NCBI GenBank assembly: GCA_001557505.1
Contig: LSAX01000008.1
Span: 620,001-684,000, forward strand
Reading direction: 5' to 3'
DNA: 64,000 bases
Source of the DNA: Reticulascus tulasneorum
Taxonomy: Eukaryota > Ascomycota > Sordariomycetes > Glomerellales > Reticulascaceae
The notes under the pieces are model-generated. The model saw nothing but the letters and a program-made list of their open reading frames with translations, was not told the DNA's origin and made no database searches. This document shows positions 34,201 through 45,755 of the stretch, in pieces; position 1 is the first letter of the stretch; each line of letters starts with the position of its first letter. Both the position numbers and the translations under genes were made by a program.

Positions 34201-37200
34201 AGCCAAGAAGGGACATCCTCTCGAATGATAATGCTCTGTCGAAGTGATGCCGAACTTAGTCAGCTTCAGGACCAAAGATCATGCCTTTCCGAGAAAACAT
34301 CTTTCCCCGGCATATTGGGGAAGAGATGCGCTGGCCGAGGTGAGAGCATATTCGACATCGCACAGACCAACGAGTCCAGCTTTGTGGATCCCTTGCAGGC
34401 ATCCCAAAGGACACAAGGATGATCCAGATCCCCCCCGCCAACAGCGTTTTAGTTTGTGAGCAGTTTCATGAATGGAGAAGGTCGGAACTGAATCAGCATG
34501 GTTGGGTGGAAGATGTGCCCTGACAGGCATCAGGCAGTTCGCACACTCACCGACATTGGACTGGGACGCTTGTGCCTTGATTTTTGTGGTGCAGATGACG
34601 GGCATTCGTATGTACGCTCTAATAAGTTTGTCTGAGCGCTAGGCTTGGCTTTGGGTAGAAATCGCGACACCGACCGCTTGGTCCATGAGCCCAGCCCCAC
34701 AGAAGAAACCATCATCGATTGATCCATCTGTAATAACCCTGCGCCAGCTTCTACATGGAGTTGGCCAAAGAAGGAAATCAGCTTAGGGAAGGACGGGATG
34801 GGCACGGATGCCGAGAATAGCGGCGAGCGAGTGGACAGTGTCACTCGCCGTGTTGGAGCTTCGTACAAAGTTTGTTTCAATCTGGGTCCCAACGGCGCCT
34901 CGCGTGCCGGGCTCCTACATACAAAGTAGATCAGATGAATGGAAAATGCTTGATAAACGATCGCTCCAACCTGATGGCGGTCCTTCGCGGTATGAAGAAA
35001 GAAGCTAATGGCAACCACATTGCCTAGCAGCACACCCATCCCCCCCAAAACCAGGATGAAAAATTACGTATGAAATTGGCGAGATGGCTTTTACGGGCAG
35101 CTTGTGAAGCTGTCGGTGGTGGTGTCGCTGGTCGGCCGAGATGGGCGAGAGATGACCCGAGGGAATGCCCCAGCAGGCATCCTTTCATCTTTTTCGATGA
35201 GTAATTACATGGGATCAGGGCCGAGGGGCAAACCATGATGGATGAAGACCCCCCTTTTGAGTTGTATTGATTGACGAGCTCCCGCTTCGAACGTGTTGCA
35301 CTCCCAAAAGAATTCTCCGATGAAGGAGAGCGATTCAGACCTTGACTTCAGAGAATCAACAAACTGCGAGACCACAAGAATTGTGAGGATCTTTGCCTGC
35401 CTGCCGGCCGGATATCGGTGACCCCACAGTCCAAGCAAACCTGAGGCGCAAGGCTAACGATGGTAGAGCATACTCTCGAAGCGGACATCACTGATTGGAG
35501 GAATCGCCAATCAAAGTCCTAGTCATTTGTCCGCAAGTATTGCAATGTACCGTCTTGGTCGTGCACCCCGTTTTTGAGTTAGCCTCATGGCAGCTAAACC
35601 CTGACAGGCATGGGTCAGGGATTGCGTTATTTGCACCTTTGGACATGGGTCTGCCAGGCTTGGGAGTGGTGCCGCCTTCTCCTAGCTAGCGTCACAACGG
35701 GGGCTTCTTTCTTCTCTGCAGGAATGCTACTTTTCCGTCCTCGCTGCTCTGCACGATTCTGGCTCCCATCAACGGACCAAGGGCTCTGACTGGGTGGGCC
35801 GAAGGACATGTTCATTAACGTTGCATTTGCTCGAATGACAGGCAGTAGCAGCAGCCCCGCGCGACCAAAAAAAAAAAACTCTGCAAGTGGTGTGCCGTAG
35901 TCATTGTCTATAGAGGATCATGTCAAGATGAGTATGAAGGCGTCAGCGCGCAAGATATTAAGTTGGCCTCATCCATAGCGAAGAGAGCAAAAATGGATTG
36001 AGTATCGTTTAGAGCCCGATGGTGAGTGGAGCTTGTTTCCGGCACGCACCGTCTCACTGGTCTAATCTCAGGACGCTGGGAGGGGGGCCAGATCCGATGG
36101 ATAGCAACCAAGATTATCGGAATCGCTCGGGGATGCGCGTCACCGCGTGGATCTCGTTATTCTACCACACCGTTAGGCATGGTGCGATGATCTGGTTAGC
36201 TTTTCGCTGCTCTAAATCGGAACCCTGCTGCTATCAAAGCGGACATCTGAGCAGCCCATCGTTGATCTGTAGAGTTGATGGGTATACTGAGGATCAATGT
36301 CCCTCTTCGCAGCGCAACCGGGATGCAGGAGAGGAAGAGGGGACTTCGGTCCAGACCACGAGCTAGAATGTCTACTATCGTGAGATGAGTCGCTGGTTCG
36401 ACGGATGCAAGGTCGAGCCTCAGCCGACCAACACCAGGCAAAGGCATTCCCAATCAGGTAATCCGGCGGGCTTCCTCTGGTTGGCAGGTTTCTGCCCGTG
36501 CTCTCCTTGCTCTTTGGAGTGCGACCTGACGTTTCTTGGCCCCCTGGCCCCTACCAGAAACCAGCGTTCATCCCACGATATCCCGGGCCATAAGACCTCT
36601 GAATATAATCTGAGAATATACGTACGCGTTCCGTGTAGAATATAGCTCTTGATGGAAGATCAACCATCCCAAATCGCACATGCCTCTACAATTTTGCCTT
36701 TGACAGCAGCTAAGAAAGGAGGTAAGACAAAAAGAGTATAGCTCAGTGCGGCTGTCTTATCGTCGCCAGCGACGACATGTCATGTACATTGCATTAGATG
36801 ACAGGTGAAAGAAGCTATCGTGAGCCACTATGCGCAGCGGTGTCCCTGTTTTCCGTGCGGTGGGTAGGAACCATTTTTTTCGGCCAGCCACGAATGGGAG
36901 GCCTGGGCCTAAAATGGGCCTTCGTGGTGTGCGATGCAAGCTGCAAAATTTGCCCGCGCGAGACTGTCACGATGCATGGAAGAAGCATCGGCCATGGACC
37001 AAGGACATTTAGACGGAAATGGGACGAGCATTGCGACGGCCTAGTTGTCCTCGCGTGAGTGACTCAGATCAGAAGAGGCAGAGTGCTGCACAACAGACTA
37101 TGGTACCTGCGATGCGATGCCCAGGGACCAGAGCCAATGACTCCAATTGTGAATGAGGTTATCGTGATAGTTCAGGCTCCCCGCACGGATTGATCAGGCC

Positions 37201-37250
37201 TGGAGCTCGCCCGCACGGATGAATCTCGGAGATATTCACTGCTCGCCTAT

Positions 37251-37294
37251 GCGAAACAGAAACCTAGGTTCTGCGAAACAGAAACCTAGGTTCT
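37251..37294. repeat. two perfect tandem copies of a 22-bp unit
   Basis: Copies at 37251-37272 and 37273-37294 are identical. Each contains the 10-bp palindrome AACCTAGGTT preceded by GCGAAACAGA. A nearby direct repeat CCGCACGGAT occurs at 37191 and 37211. Confidence 0.9.
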
Positions 37295-38673
37295 GGGTCA
37301 ACTGTATCATTACTTGCCACGAGTCACAGTAGGCAGTAGGCCATGATGGATGATCGCGTTTCCGTGTCTCGGACATGATATTTGGAAGAATTCCCAAGGG
37401 CAGGGGCGTGAACGACGGAGGATACGAAGGAGGAGAGACACAATCTTTACAGCAGCGTGGGGGTCCATCATACCATTTCTGCAGATGCCCGAGCTTAGCC
37501 AGAGTCCAATAAGCTGGATGGAACCGGTTTCCGGTTGCTGCCATGAAATCCTGTCGGATGAGTGCAAGCCCTTGTATCCTGTCGAAAGGGAATCAGGGGT
37601 TAAGTTACCATCGTAGACGTTGAGACAGGTTTGTAGCCAAATGTGAAGTGCCCGAGTCACTCACCATAGACCGGCTATGACGATGTATTTTGCGAAAGAC
37701 AGGCGGGAGAGTAGGTATGCCATCTACAGGTATAATGCTGGCGCCCACTGCCCAAACACAAATCTTATTTCTGCTAGATATCGTGGTTGTGGCAGAATCG
37801 CTTGGACTCGGCACAGAGAAATGAAGCCGACGGCGGAGTGCATTGCGGGGCATGGCGGGGAAAGTATTGGATCCAATGCTTCAGTACGGACTAAGATCTG
37901 AGAGACTCAAGAAGCAGCCAAAACAGCTTTCGTGCAAATCCATTGGCTTGATCCAGGGTTTGTTCTGATTTCGGAGTAGGAGGAGTCGCAATGGGCGTTC
38001 CGCAGGCGTTCGATGAAACAGTCACCCTTCTGGCTGGGCCTCCTCGTGAAAGTGCCGTAGAAGATGTGCCGCGGGAAGCTTTCGGAGTGAGAAGGGGGGG
38101 AAAAAGAAGAGAAAATAGTAGTAACCAGCCAGAGCATCTCAATTCATCCTTGTAGATGTATGAGTTACGACCTGCCCGTCCAAATTTGAAAAGACGGCTC
38201 TCCTTCAGGGGACGAACAACGTGAGTCAGCAGCTCCGAAGGGTTGGATGACCCCGGCCATGCTCTCGTCCCGTCCCAGGGCAAGTGAGGGTGCTTTAGGG
38301 GGCTTTGTTAGGTGCATATCGGGACCACGGATACGTACCTTATTGCTGGACTCGACGGGAGTGTTCTGGTTGTGTATGCCGCTAATGAGGATCCTTGGGG
38401 TGCGTCTTATTAGCTGGCTGCGAGTCCACTTTCCACCTCCCAAGACAGTCCCATGGCGAGAAATAAGTAGGTTTTTGGGTGATGTGCAGGGAGATGCAGG
38501 TGAATCATGCAATGTGCAGCCTAATTGAACGCAGAGCTCGCGAAGCTTGGAAGCTAAAAGGGAAATGCACTCGTGCTATGGAGGTTGGCTGTTGTGGCGC
38601 TGGAGCTCACTTTCCCGCATTGTTGCTGCCACCCCCGATGTCTGTGATCAGACTTTGCAGGCTCGCCGATGCT

Positions 38674-38698
38674 GGTTGTCTTTCATTGAAAGACAACC
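38674..38698. repeat. perfect inverted repeat, 11-bp arms
   Basis: Arms GGTTGTCTTTC and GAAAGACAACC around ATT. It lies in the gene-poor region with no gene at either side. Confidence 0.9.
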
Positions 38699-39968
38699 TG
38701 AAGGTTTTTGGCGTATCTGGCTGTAGAAAGCAAGCTTGGGAGCGAAATGCAGCCATTCCTGGCCAACATGTATCGGTGCGGAAGCTTGGACGCTGAGGAT
38801 GAACCCACAAGCTTGATCCTGGGGACAACGACACCAAGGTGTGCGGCTTGGACCGTGAACAGCGACAGGCCCCTTGGCTTGGTGCTGTACTAGATTGGGT
38901 GTTAGAGTGGCTCCCCGATCGAAGGTTTAGCCTGATAAAGCGGAAGGTTCTTCAGGCGCACCGAGCTCTGACAAGATCCCGGGACGGGATATGTGGGAGA
39001 CAGGATTATCATCTTCAATTTGAGATCGAGTCATTGCAAGTGAGAGGGTATCTTGCAAGGTATATAGTCAGGTAGATCTACAACTGCCAATCTTCCGAGA
39101 GTGTACCGTGATGCTGGGGCAAGGATGCGGGTTGGGAGTCATTAGAGAGTAGCCAACTTAGTCGAGTCAAGTTTTCAGGTATCTACCATGCCACCGCGGT
39201 AAGTGACTTTAGAGGAGATGGCACAGTGCAACTGGCCACTAACAAAAAACCAATTCATACTGTATTAGAGACTTGCTTTAGCTGGGAATCCTGAGGAAAG
39301 CGCACATCTCCGACAGTGCGGGGTAACTAGCCCAATAAGTTAGGGCCAGCTCGTAACGAGATGCTTGAGACCACATTTATTAGTCCCAGCACGAAAGGTC
39401 GATTTGGCATCTCTCTCATTACCGTTGGTAGTAGAGATATTGTTGGTGAACTCGTCCTGAGCCCGTCCCCAATACTGGATGGATGGATGCAAACCCGTAC
39501 GTAGATCTGCGCTTTTCGGAAAGAAGCAAGCAAGCAACCAGAGCCTTGGGATCCTCCGTGGAACACCCGTACCTACATATCTTGACATCACAGCCTGGGG
39601 ACTGTTCCTGGACGTCGGGATGGATGGCTGTCTGATGACCCCCTTGGCACGTCTTCACCAAGTGGAGTGGGATCTCGAAGGCACATGGACGCCATGCGCA
39701 AGACGAAGATACGGAGTCACGACAGGATGGAATGAGAGTGGAGGTGTGTGCAACCATCGGGCATTTCCCTGAACACACGAAAGGTGGATGCTGCTGCTTC
39801 TCGGGTCTCAAGACGAATAAGACAAACCCATATTTCAGTGGCCAATGCATCTGCCAGACAGCCATGTGTCTCTGCCCAAGACTCCTACCCCCCCTTCTCC
39901 ATCCATCTGTCTGCCGGTTACAACCCGAGCATTGTGGAAGACAAACAGAGAGCGACACATGCCCACAT

Positions 39969-39991
39969 ACACACACACACACACACACACA
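39969..39991. repeat. (AC)n microsatellite
   Basis: About eleven uninterrupted AC units, followed by a looser CA-rich stretch to about 40050. Confidence 0.85.
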
Positions 39992-41440
39992 TCTCATCAC
40001 AGCACACAGCACACGCGCACACCCACTCCCACACAGACACACTCCTCACACGCATGGCCAGCAGGGCACATGAAGCACCTGGATATCAATAGCAGAAGCC
40101 CGCATGCCTGAGACGCCTCATTTGATGCTACCTGGCGGTAGAGACGCAGTACTGGAAGGCGGGGACAATTCGCAGGTGATTCCGGGCAAATAACAGCTCG
40201 CTTCCCTTCACCCCCAATGCAGCCGGGCACATATGCGACCAATATGCCTGCGACTGTACTCGACCCTATCCGTCATGATATCATGATACAGGAAGACGCA
40301 CGGGGGGAGGGGATCCCTATTATTCCCATCTCGACCCATTTTACGAGGAATTGCCGGCTTGCTGCACTTATCCAAAGACAGCTATCGGCGCCGCCACCAT
40401 TCACAGGCTCACTACGAACCGTCCCGGCCTCCGCTGGCCAGGACGACATGGTTCGTCGAATCACTGCGTGCCATTATCTCCCCCACACTTTTGCCCCCCC
40501 TCCAAGCCATCCTCTTATCCAGGGTCGCAGGCTGTCCCATGCACAGAGCTACCTCCGAAAAGACATCACTGGCTGGATGGGAGGTCGCCGCCGTCCACAG
40601 TCCGCCGAAATTATTGAGGGCCCAGACAGTCTGGGCTTGAGCCAACACACCCCCGCTTCATGGTGTTCACACATGCCTTCGAGTTTACCACTGAGGCAGG
40701 TGTGGCCACGACCACTATCTGCCCCCCCTCCCGGAACATCATCTCGCCCAGATGCGGTGGGACTCCCCAGTGCAACACCCTTTCCAGCAAGCCCACTCAC
40801 TCGGACAGGCATACCCCTGTCAATATGAAGGGAAAATCTACGATAGCAAATGAGAAACGGGGCTTGTCATCGTGGGGATGGGCTGCGGGCTGCGGTGTGA
40901 GTACTCAGAGGTACCCCCAAGTCACTGGCAGGGGCCAAAAGACGCTAGCCCTAGACAGCGAAGAACAGGACGCCATCTCGCTCATCGCTCATCAATGAGA
41001 GTGGAGGATGGTTGCGCCAAGCTTGTCCCAGTCCACCTCCCTATCCACCATCGCGAAAAGCCCAGGGTGTAAGTACGTATTTCCACTGCTTCTCTTCGTT
41101 CTTTTGTCTGAGGAATTTGGGCTCGCTGTGTTCCGCGGCGCCAACCGCAGAATCACGTCGGATTGAACCTCCTCTGGTCAAGAGGACAACGTGGGAGCTG
41201 TAGTATCCAAAACGTACCTTATCCGTGCATCATTGGAGGTGAAGAACACCATCCTTTACAAATTTACGATTGAAGGAGCTGTGAGTGCAAGCTAATGCGT
41301 GGCAGAAACACCTGGTTCCCTTGACCATTCTAAAGCTCATTTGCCTCCAGGGCCTGTCCGCCTACTGCCACACCAAATCTGCATATGTGCATATCCCGTC
41401 TTCTCTGGTCGCGGTTGCAGGTCCCTTGTCGCCCTCCACC

Positions 41441-41894
41441 ATGTTCCCTCCCACACACGATTGACTCGGTCCAAATAAGACCAGCGATCTTCTCTCCACC
41501 CACTTCAGCCCCTCCATTCCATCTCCCTTCTCTCCCAGCGATCACCGTTCCTCTTCTGTTGAGCGGTCCGCCGCGGGCCTCGATCGTCGAGCTTTGCGTC
41601 CTTCCTCCTCGTCTCTCGTGGTAGTCCGTCCCATAAGACTGCCCGCCACCAACAACTTCTCCACATTTCTTGTTGCATGATCCTCGAACTGGACCTATGA
41701 GTTCCGGCACTCGTATTTGATCGACCACCCTCCCATCACGCACTACCGACCACCGCCTTCTTTGCCTCTCTTTAAGGACTAGACTTCCCCCTTCACCGTA
41801 CCGTGTTGGCATGGTCTCGTTATTGACGAGCTATGAACTCATCTTCTCTCCCCGTCCTGTCGGACGAAGGCGAGCTGTCATGGTCAGACAATAA
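41441..41894 (+). promoter_or_regulatory. upstream ORFs in the leader of the Zn2Cys6/AT-hook regulator
   Basis: ATG-initiated short ORFs precede the main start at 41833: 41441-41464 (7 codons plus stop), 41677-41700 (7 codons plus stop) and 41697-41720 (7 codons plus stop). The last two overlap by ATGA. A fourth, 41811-41894, starts 22 bp before the main ATG and overlaps it in another frame. If these are in the transcript they should lower or condition translation of the regulator. The transcription start is unknown; the pyrimidine-rich stretch around 41480-41545 suggests it may lie near there, which would exclude the first uORF. Confidence 0.55.
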
Positions 41895-44178
41895 TAGCAT
41901 GTCATCGGACGAAGGCGTGGATGGGGATATGCTTCTCCCACGGTCACCGCCTCCCGAGGAGGAGGCGGCATGGATGAGCACGACCTCGACTTCCCGAATA
42001 CCAACGGGTCAACTGTCTCCCATTAGCACCGGCATGGATATACCTACCGTCGATGCTTCATCCGCTCCCACAATGGTGCACTCCGCTTCGTCGTCCTGCA
42101 CTGATTCGTGGAGCATTGGTTACGTTGAGGCACTCGATGGAGAGGAGGCTGACAACGATATTATTTGGGAACAAGGATCTGACGATGTCCTGACTGTTCC
42201 GAAACTGGAGCCATCCGACGACGACTTCATCTTGAACGACTTGAAAGATGCCCCGCTAACGCCGGCGCAAGCTGCGCTCGTCTCCCTAAACACGGAACCA
42301 AAGCAGAAGCGACCCCGCGGCCGACCGCGAAAACATCCGTTGACACCAATAGTAAACCCGAGCAAGATCACCAAGGGCCGCTCGAAGACGGGCTGCATTA
42401 CTTGTCGCAGGCGCAAGAAGAAGTGCGACGAGGCTAAGCCACGATGTAAGTTTCCTGCCAGGCAAGGAAATGGCGAACTATTCTAACATCGTTTACAAGG
42501 TATGAACTGCGAGAAGAATGCCGTGGTGTGCGAAGGATATCATGAGAAGAAGCTCTGGAGAAGCGGCAAGGAGAAGGCAGTCGAAGGCAAGTCTATCCAC
42601 GGTGGTGCAATCGTGCTGGAACTAACTCGATTAGACCCATCTGGATTTGGAGGGAGTCTCTCTATCACTCGGCAGCCTCTCTTCCGCGGCGTCGAACAGC
42701 TCGAGGATAAGATCTTCTGGAGGCACTACTGCATGCAACTCAGCAACGTTCTCACTGTTGAAGGAGAGGCCAAGAACGCTTTCAAGGACATCGTCTTGCC
42801 ATTGGGCAACTTACACCAAGGAGTCATGCATTCGATCTTGGCCATGAGCAGTAAGCATATCGACTTTGGAACTCCTTACGGCGAGAAACTTCTAGAGGCA
42901 AATCCCACCTCAAGCCGAGAGGCTCTGCTGCAAAGATCCGAATACCACTATGACCGCGCAATGGAATTCTTCCTTGCCGATATCCAGCGATCTGAAGATG
43001 AAGATGTCGACCATAAGACGATTGGGTCGGCACGATACGCGCAGATCCTTTGCCTCTTGATCAGCACCCTGATTGAAGGGAACCAGCGTGGAGAGCACCG
43101 GGTTCACCTGCGTGGTTACCAGAGACTCATCCAACAGACTCCCCCGGAGGACCCAACATTCCTCATGTTCATCACCGAGTTTTTCCAGTACCACATATAT
43201 GCGGATGATTTGATCTGGCACCCGAGCATGGAAAACCCTAGCCGTGGAGCAACGCGGCTAGCCACTGACGACTGGACCCCGATCATTCCCATCGATCATC
43301 CTAGACTACTCGGGGTCGCCGACGGACTGTTCAAACATCTATCCGAGATCACGACAATCAAGAATACAATCCGTGCCAATATATTTGCGGGCATAGACCC
43401 CGCCGCGCCCTATCCTATTCTCTACCGTGCCGTAGAGATCGACCAAGCTATAGAGAACTGGAAGCCACGCTGGCCTCCTGGTGACAGTAGGCAACCTGTC
43501 GGTTTGATATACAAGCACATGATGTGGGTTCACCTCGTCAGGACTATTACCCCTCCCCCTGCATCAACTCAACACTCATTCGCCAATTCCCTGGTCGGTT
43601 CTGCTGGGCCATCATCTACAGCGGCATCTCGGCGACACTCGCAGTACTCGCGTCCGCCGACGGCCTCGAGCGGTGCCTCTTCGCCCCGCTTTGCACAGAG
43701 CAATGCATCTGTGTCGTCCATCGCCAGCCTGAACAACGGACAACCCGGGTCTCGGAACACGTCGAGGACGAGCTCCATGCATGAGTCCGACGCCGGGCAT
43801 CCCTTAAGCCCCACCCAGAACCCGCCGCGCCCTACTTCACCGCCGCCTTTCCGCCGCCCGGCATTCTCCGACCACCGCATCACGGTAGTTGTCGAGGAGT
43901 CGCTTGATATCATGGAGTCTTTCAAGCCCTCCGACCCCGCCATGACCATACTACTTATGCCGTGCTTGGTTCTTGGAGTCGTCTGTTTCGACCCATCGCA
44001 GCAGGCGAGGATCCGCGTGGCCATTAAGGCCGTACGCGGGTATACAGGACTGCGAAACTGCGATCGTGTCAGTGACCTGCTCGAGGAAGTCTGGCGTCTC
44101 ATGGAGCAGGGTGACTGGCTCGCCGTCTGGGACTGGCAAGGCGTCGCACAGAGAATGGGTTTGGATCTATGCACCTAA
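41833..44178 (+). CDS. Zn2Cys6 transcription factor with AT-hook
   Basis: Nuclear regulator of the Fungal_trans_2 type, resembling Neurospora acriflavine-resistance regulator acr-2 in its cluster region. Exons 41833-42445 and 42500-44178 (54-nt intron interrupting the fourth zinc-cluster Cys codon), 763 aa. The N-terminal 150 residues are acidic and Ser-rich, a possible activation region. An AT-hook (KRPRGRPRKHP) at about residues 157-167 is followed by the zinc cluster GCITCRRRKKKCDEAKPRC, then MNCEKNAVVCEGY. The large domain starts IFWRHYCMQLSNVLT. A Ser/Pro-rich disordered stretch (about residues 565-665) interrupts it before VVVEESLDIMESF. Combined AT-hook and zinc cluster suggests preference for AT-flanked CGG sites. 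Its target is unknown. It has a very long upstream region and upstream ORFs. Confidence 0.91.
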
Positions 44179-45755
44179 GTCAAACCCCTGCGGCCAGTCG
44201 TCCCGTACATGGTGAGCAACTTGGAACTTTTCTTCAACGTCGCTCGCTGGGGGAGCCTCATTGGCGCATTTGCCAACGATCTCGGATACCTGTCGGGCAC
44301 TTGCTGTCCTCGATTTTCTTTTCTACATTCGTGTTTTGCTACTACTCGTTTTACTTTGGTGCGTCCATCGCGTACGTCGCTGGTATACCCGTGTGTTCTA
44401 TCTCTCGCTACTTGTTGGTTCTCTTTGTTTTTCACTTCTTGCTCTGTTGTCACTCTCTTTTTATGCACCGAGAAGGAGTTTCGGCGCCATGAATGCACTG
44501 GATGGAGACAAATCTGTGTAGGGGGCATCCGAGTATTCATGAAAGATTGGGTTGGGGGATAATGGAGTTTACTACGGCCCGGGCAGGACACTCTGTGAAC
44601 GCAAAAACTATCTTACCAAAATTCATCGGGTCTGGACTGGAGGGCGGCGGTCGGTTGGTTTGGAGGCCAAGCTGTGGGAGTGACGGCCAACTACATCTTG
44701 AGCTGGCGTTTCCCTGTCATGTTCCCTTTTTTCTTTTTCTTTCCTTTTCCATTGGCGTTCGATCATGTAATGGACTGGGCCGGGGTTGGTGGGATTGGGG
44801 GATTGGCACCAAAGGCGCGAGCGGGCGGCGGCATGCCCAAACTGTGATTTATGTGCATCAGGATACATGTTCACGTACACAAGAGTGTGAATTGGGATAT
44901 GATTGATTTGGCGGGGCGGACTCCTCGACGCTAGTTCGCTATCCATTGTAATGCAATGCAATACAGTCGCAAGACTACGTTCGTCGAAACGCACTTATCT
45001 CTGTCTCTCTCCTGGCAGCACTCGTAATCTGTACCGGGCCACGATTCGACGCGTTTCGCCGGCCGTTGGCCCATACCTCCCCCCCTACTCAAGAGGCAGA
45101 GCTTCTCCCATGCAGTAAAGGAATTCGGGCCGTTAGGCCGCTGCGACCTGCCTTCAGCTGAAAACGCCACTGGGGCTATGACACTCACAATTTTGAAACA
45201 TTGCACGCCGTCGAACACCCATAAACGTGTTAAATGTCTTGTGGAACCACCTCTGCGGGCGGGCTGTATTCATTGTAAAAGCTTTTCCGCTTGGGATCAC
45301 AGGCCGAGATTTTCACCATTTTCCACTTTTTTCTTTTCTTTCTATCCATCCGCCTCCTGTTTACCGCCTGGCACGGACGGACCACCTGCACGCTTTGAGG
45401 GGATTGCAGCATGGGGTGGCTGCGTCCCCATAGAAAATACGAGCGGCTCAGTTTTCTGAGTAAGTATCTAAGCGGTTTTGTGCTCCGGAAAAAGAAATTG
45501 TCAATGCGAAATGGGTCCTCCGGCATGGTAGGGAGGGGAAGGGTTTCCGGCAATAGTTCGCTGTGAAGCCAGAGTGAATTTGCACTGAAATTGAGGGAGA
45601 TCTCACTTTCGAAGAGTCTATCTGAAATGGAGGTAATTTGTACATAGAGAAATGCGATCGTTTGAGATCTTCAAGACATAGGAGATGTAGAGCTACAATA
45701 GTTTCGTACAGAAGAATTGCATGTCCGATCCTTCGGACACTGGTGGCTGGCGCCT
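44179..45755. other. intergenic between convergent genes
   Basis: 1.6 kb between the ends of the regulator and the P-loop ATPase gene. It should hold both 3' untranslated regions; no gene is recognised in the overlapping short ORFs. Confidence 0.45.

Larger units (their letters stand above)
31234..41440. other. 10 kb gene-poor region
   Basis: I find no exon chain or recognisable protein on either strand. Many ORFs of 60-200 codons overlap in all frames, the pattern expected of non-coding DNA near 50% GC. The longest ATG-initiated ones are 40217-40828 (plus, 203 codons) and 32675-33115 (plus, 146 codons); neither matches a family I know. A tandem 22-bp repeat, a perfect hairpin and a CA microsatellite are listed separately. 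There is no AT-rich, RIP-like skew and no terminal-repeat transposon was seen. It may be a long regulatory region for the regulator at 41833 or contain non-coding RNA. Confidence 0.5.

Noticed and set aside
34530..35048. 172-codon minus-strand ORF in the desert
   Set aside because: Ser-rich, no family resemblance, no flanking exons.
43569..44174. 201-codon minus-strand ORF
   Set aside because: Antisense to the conserved coding end of the Zn2Cys6/AT-hook regulator.
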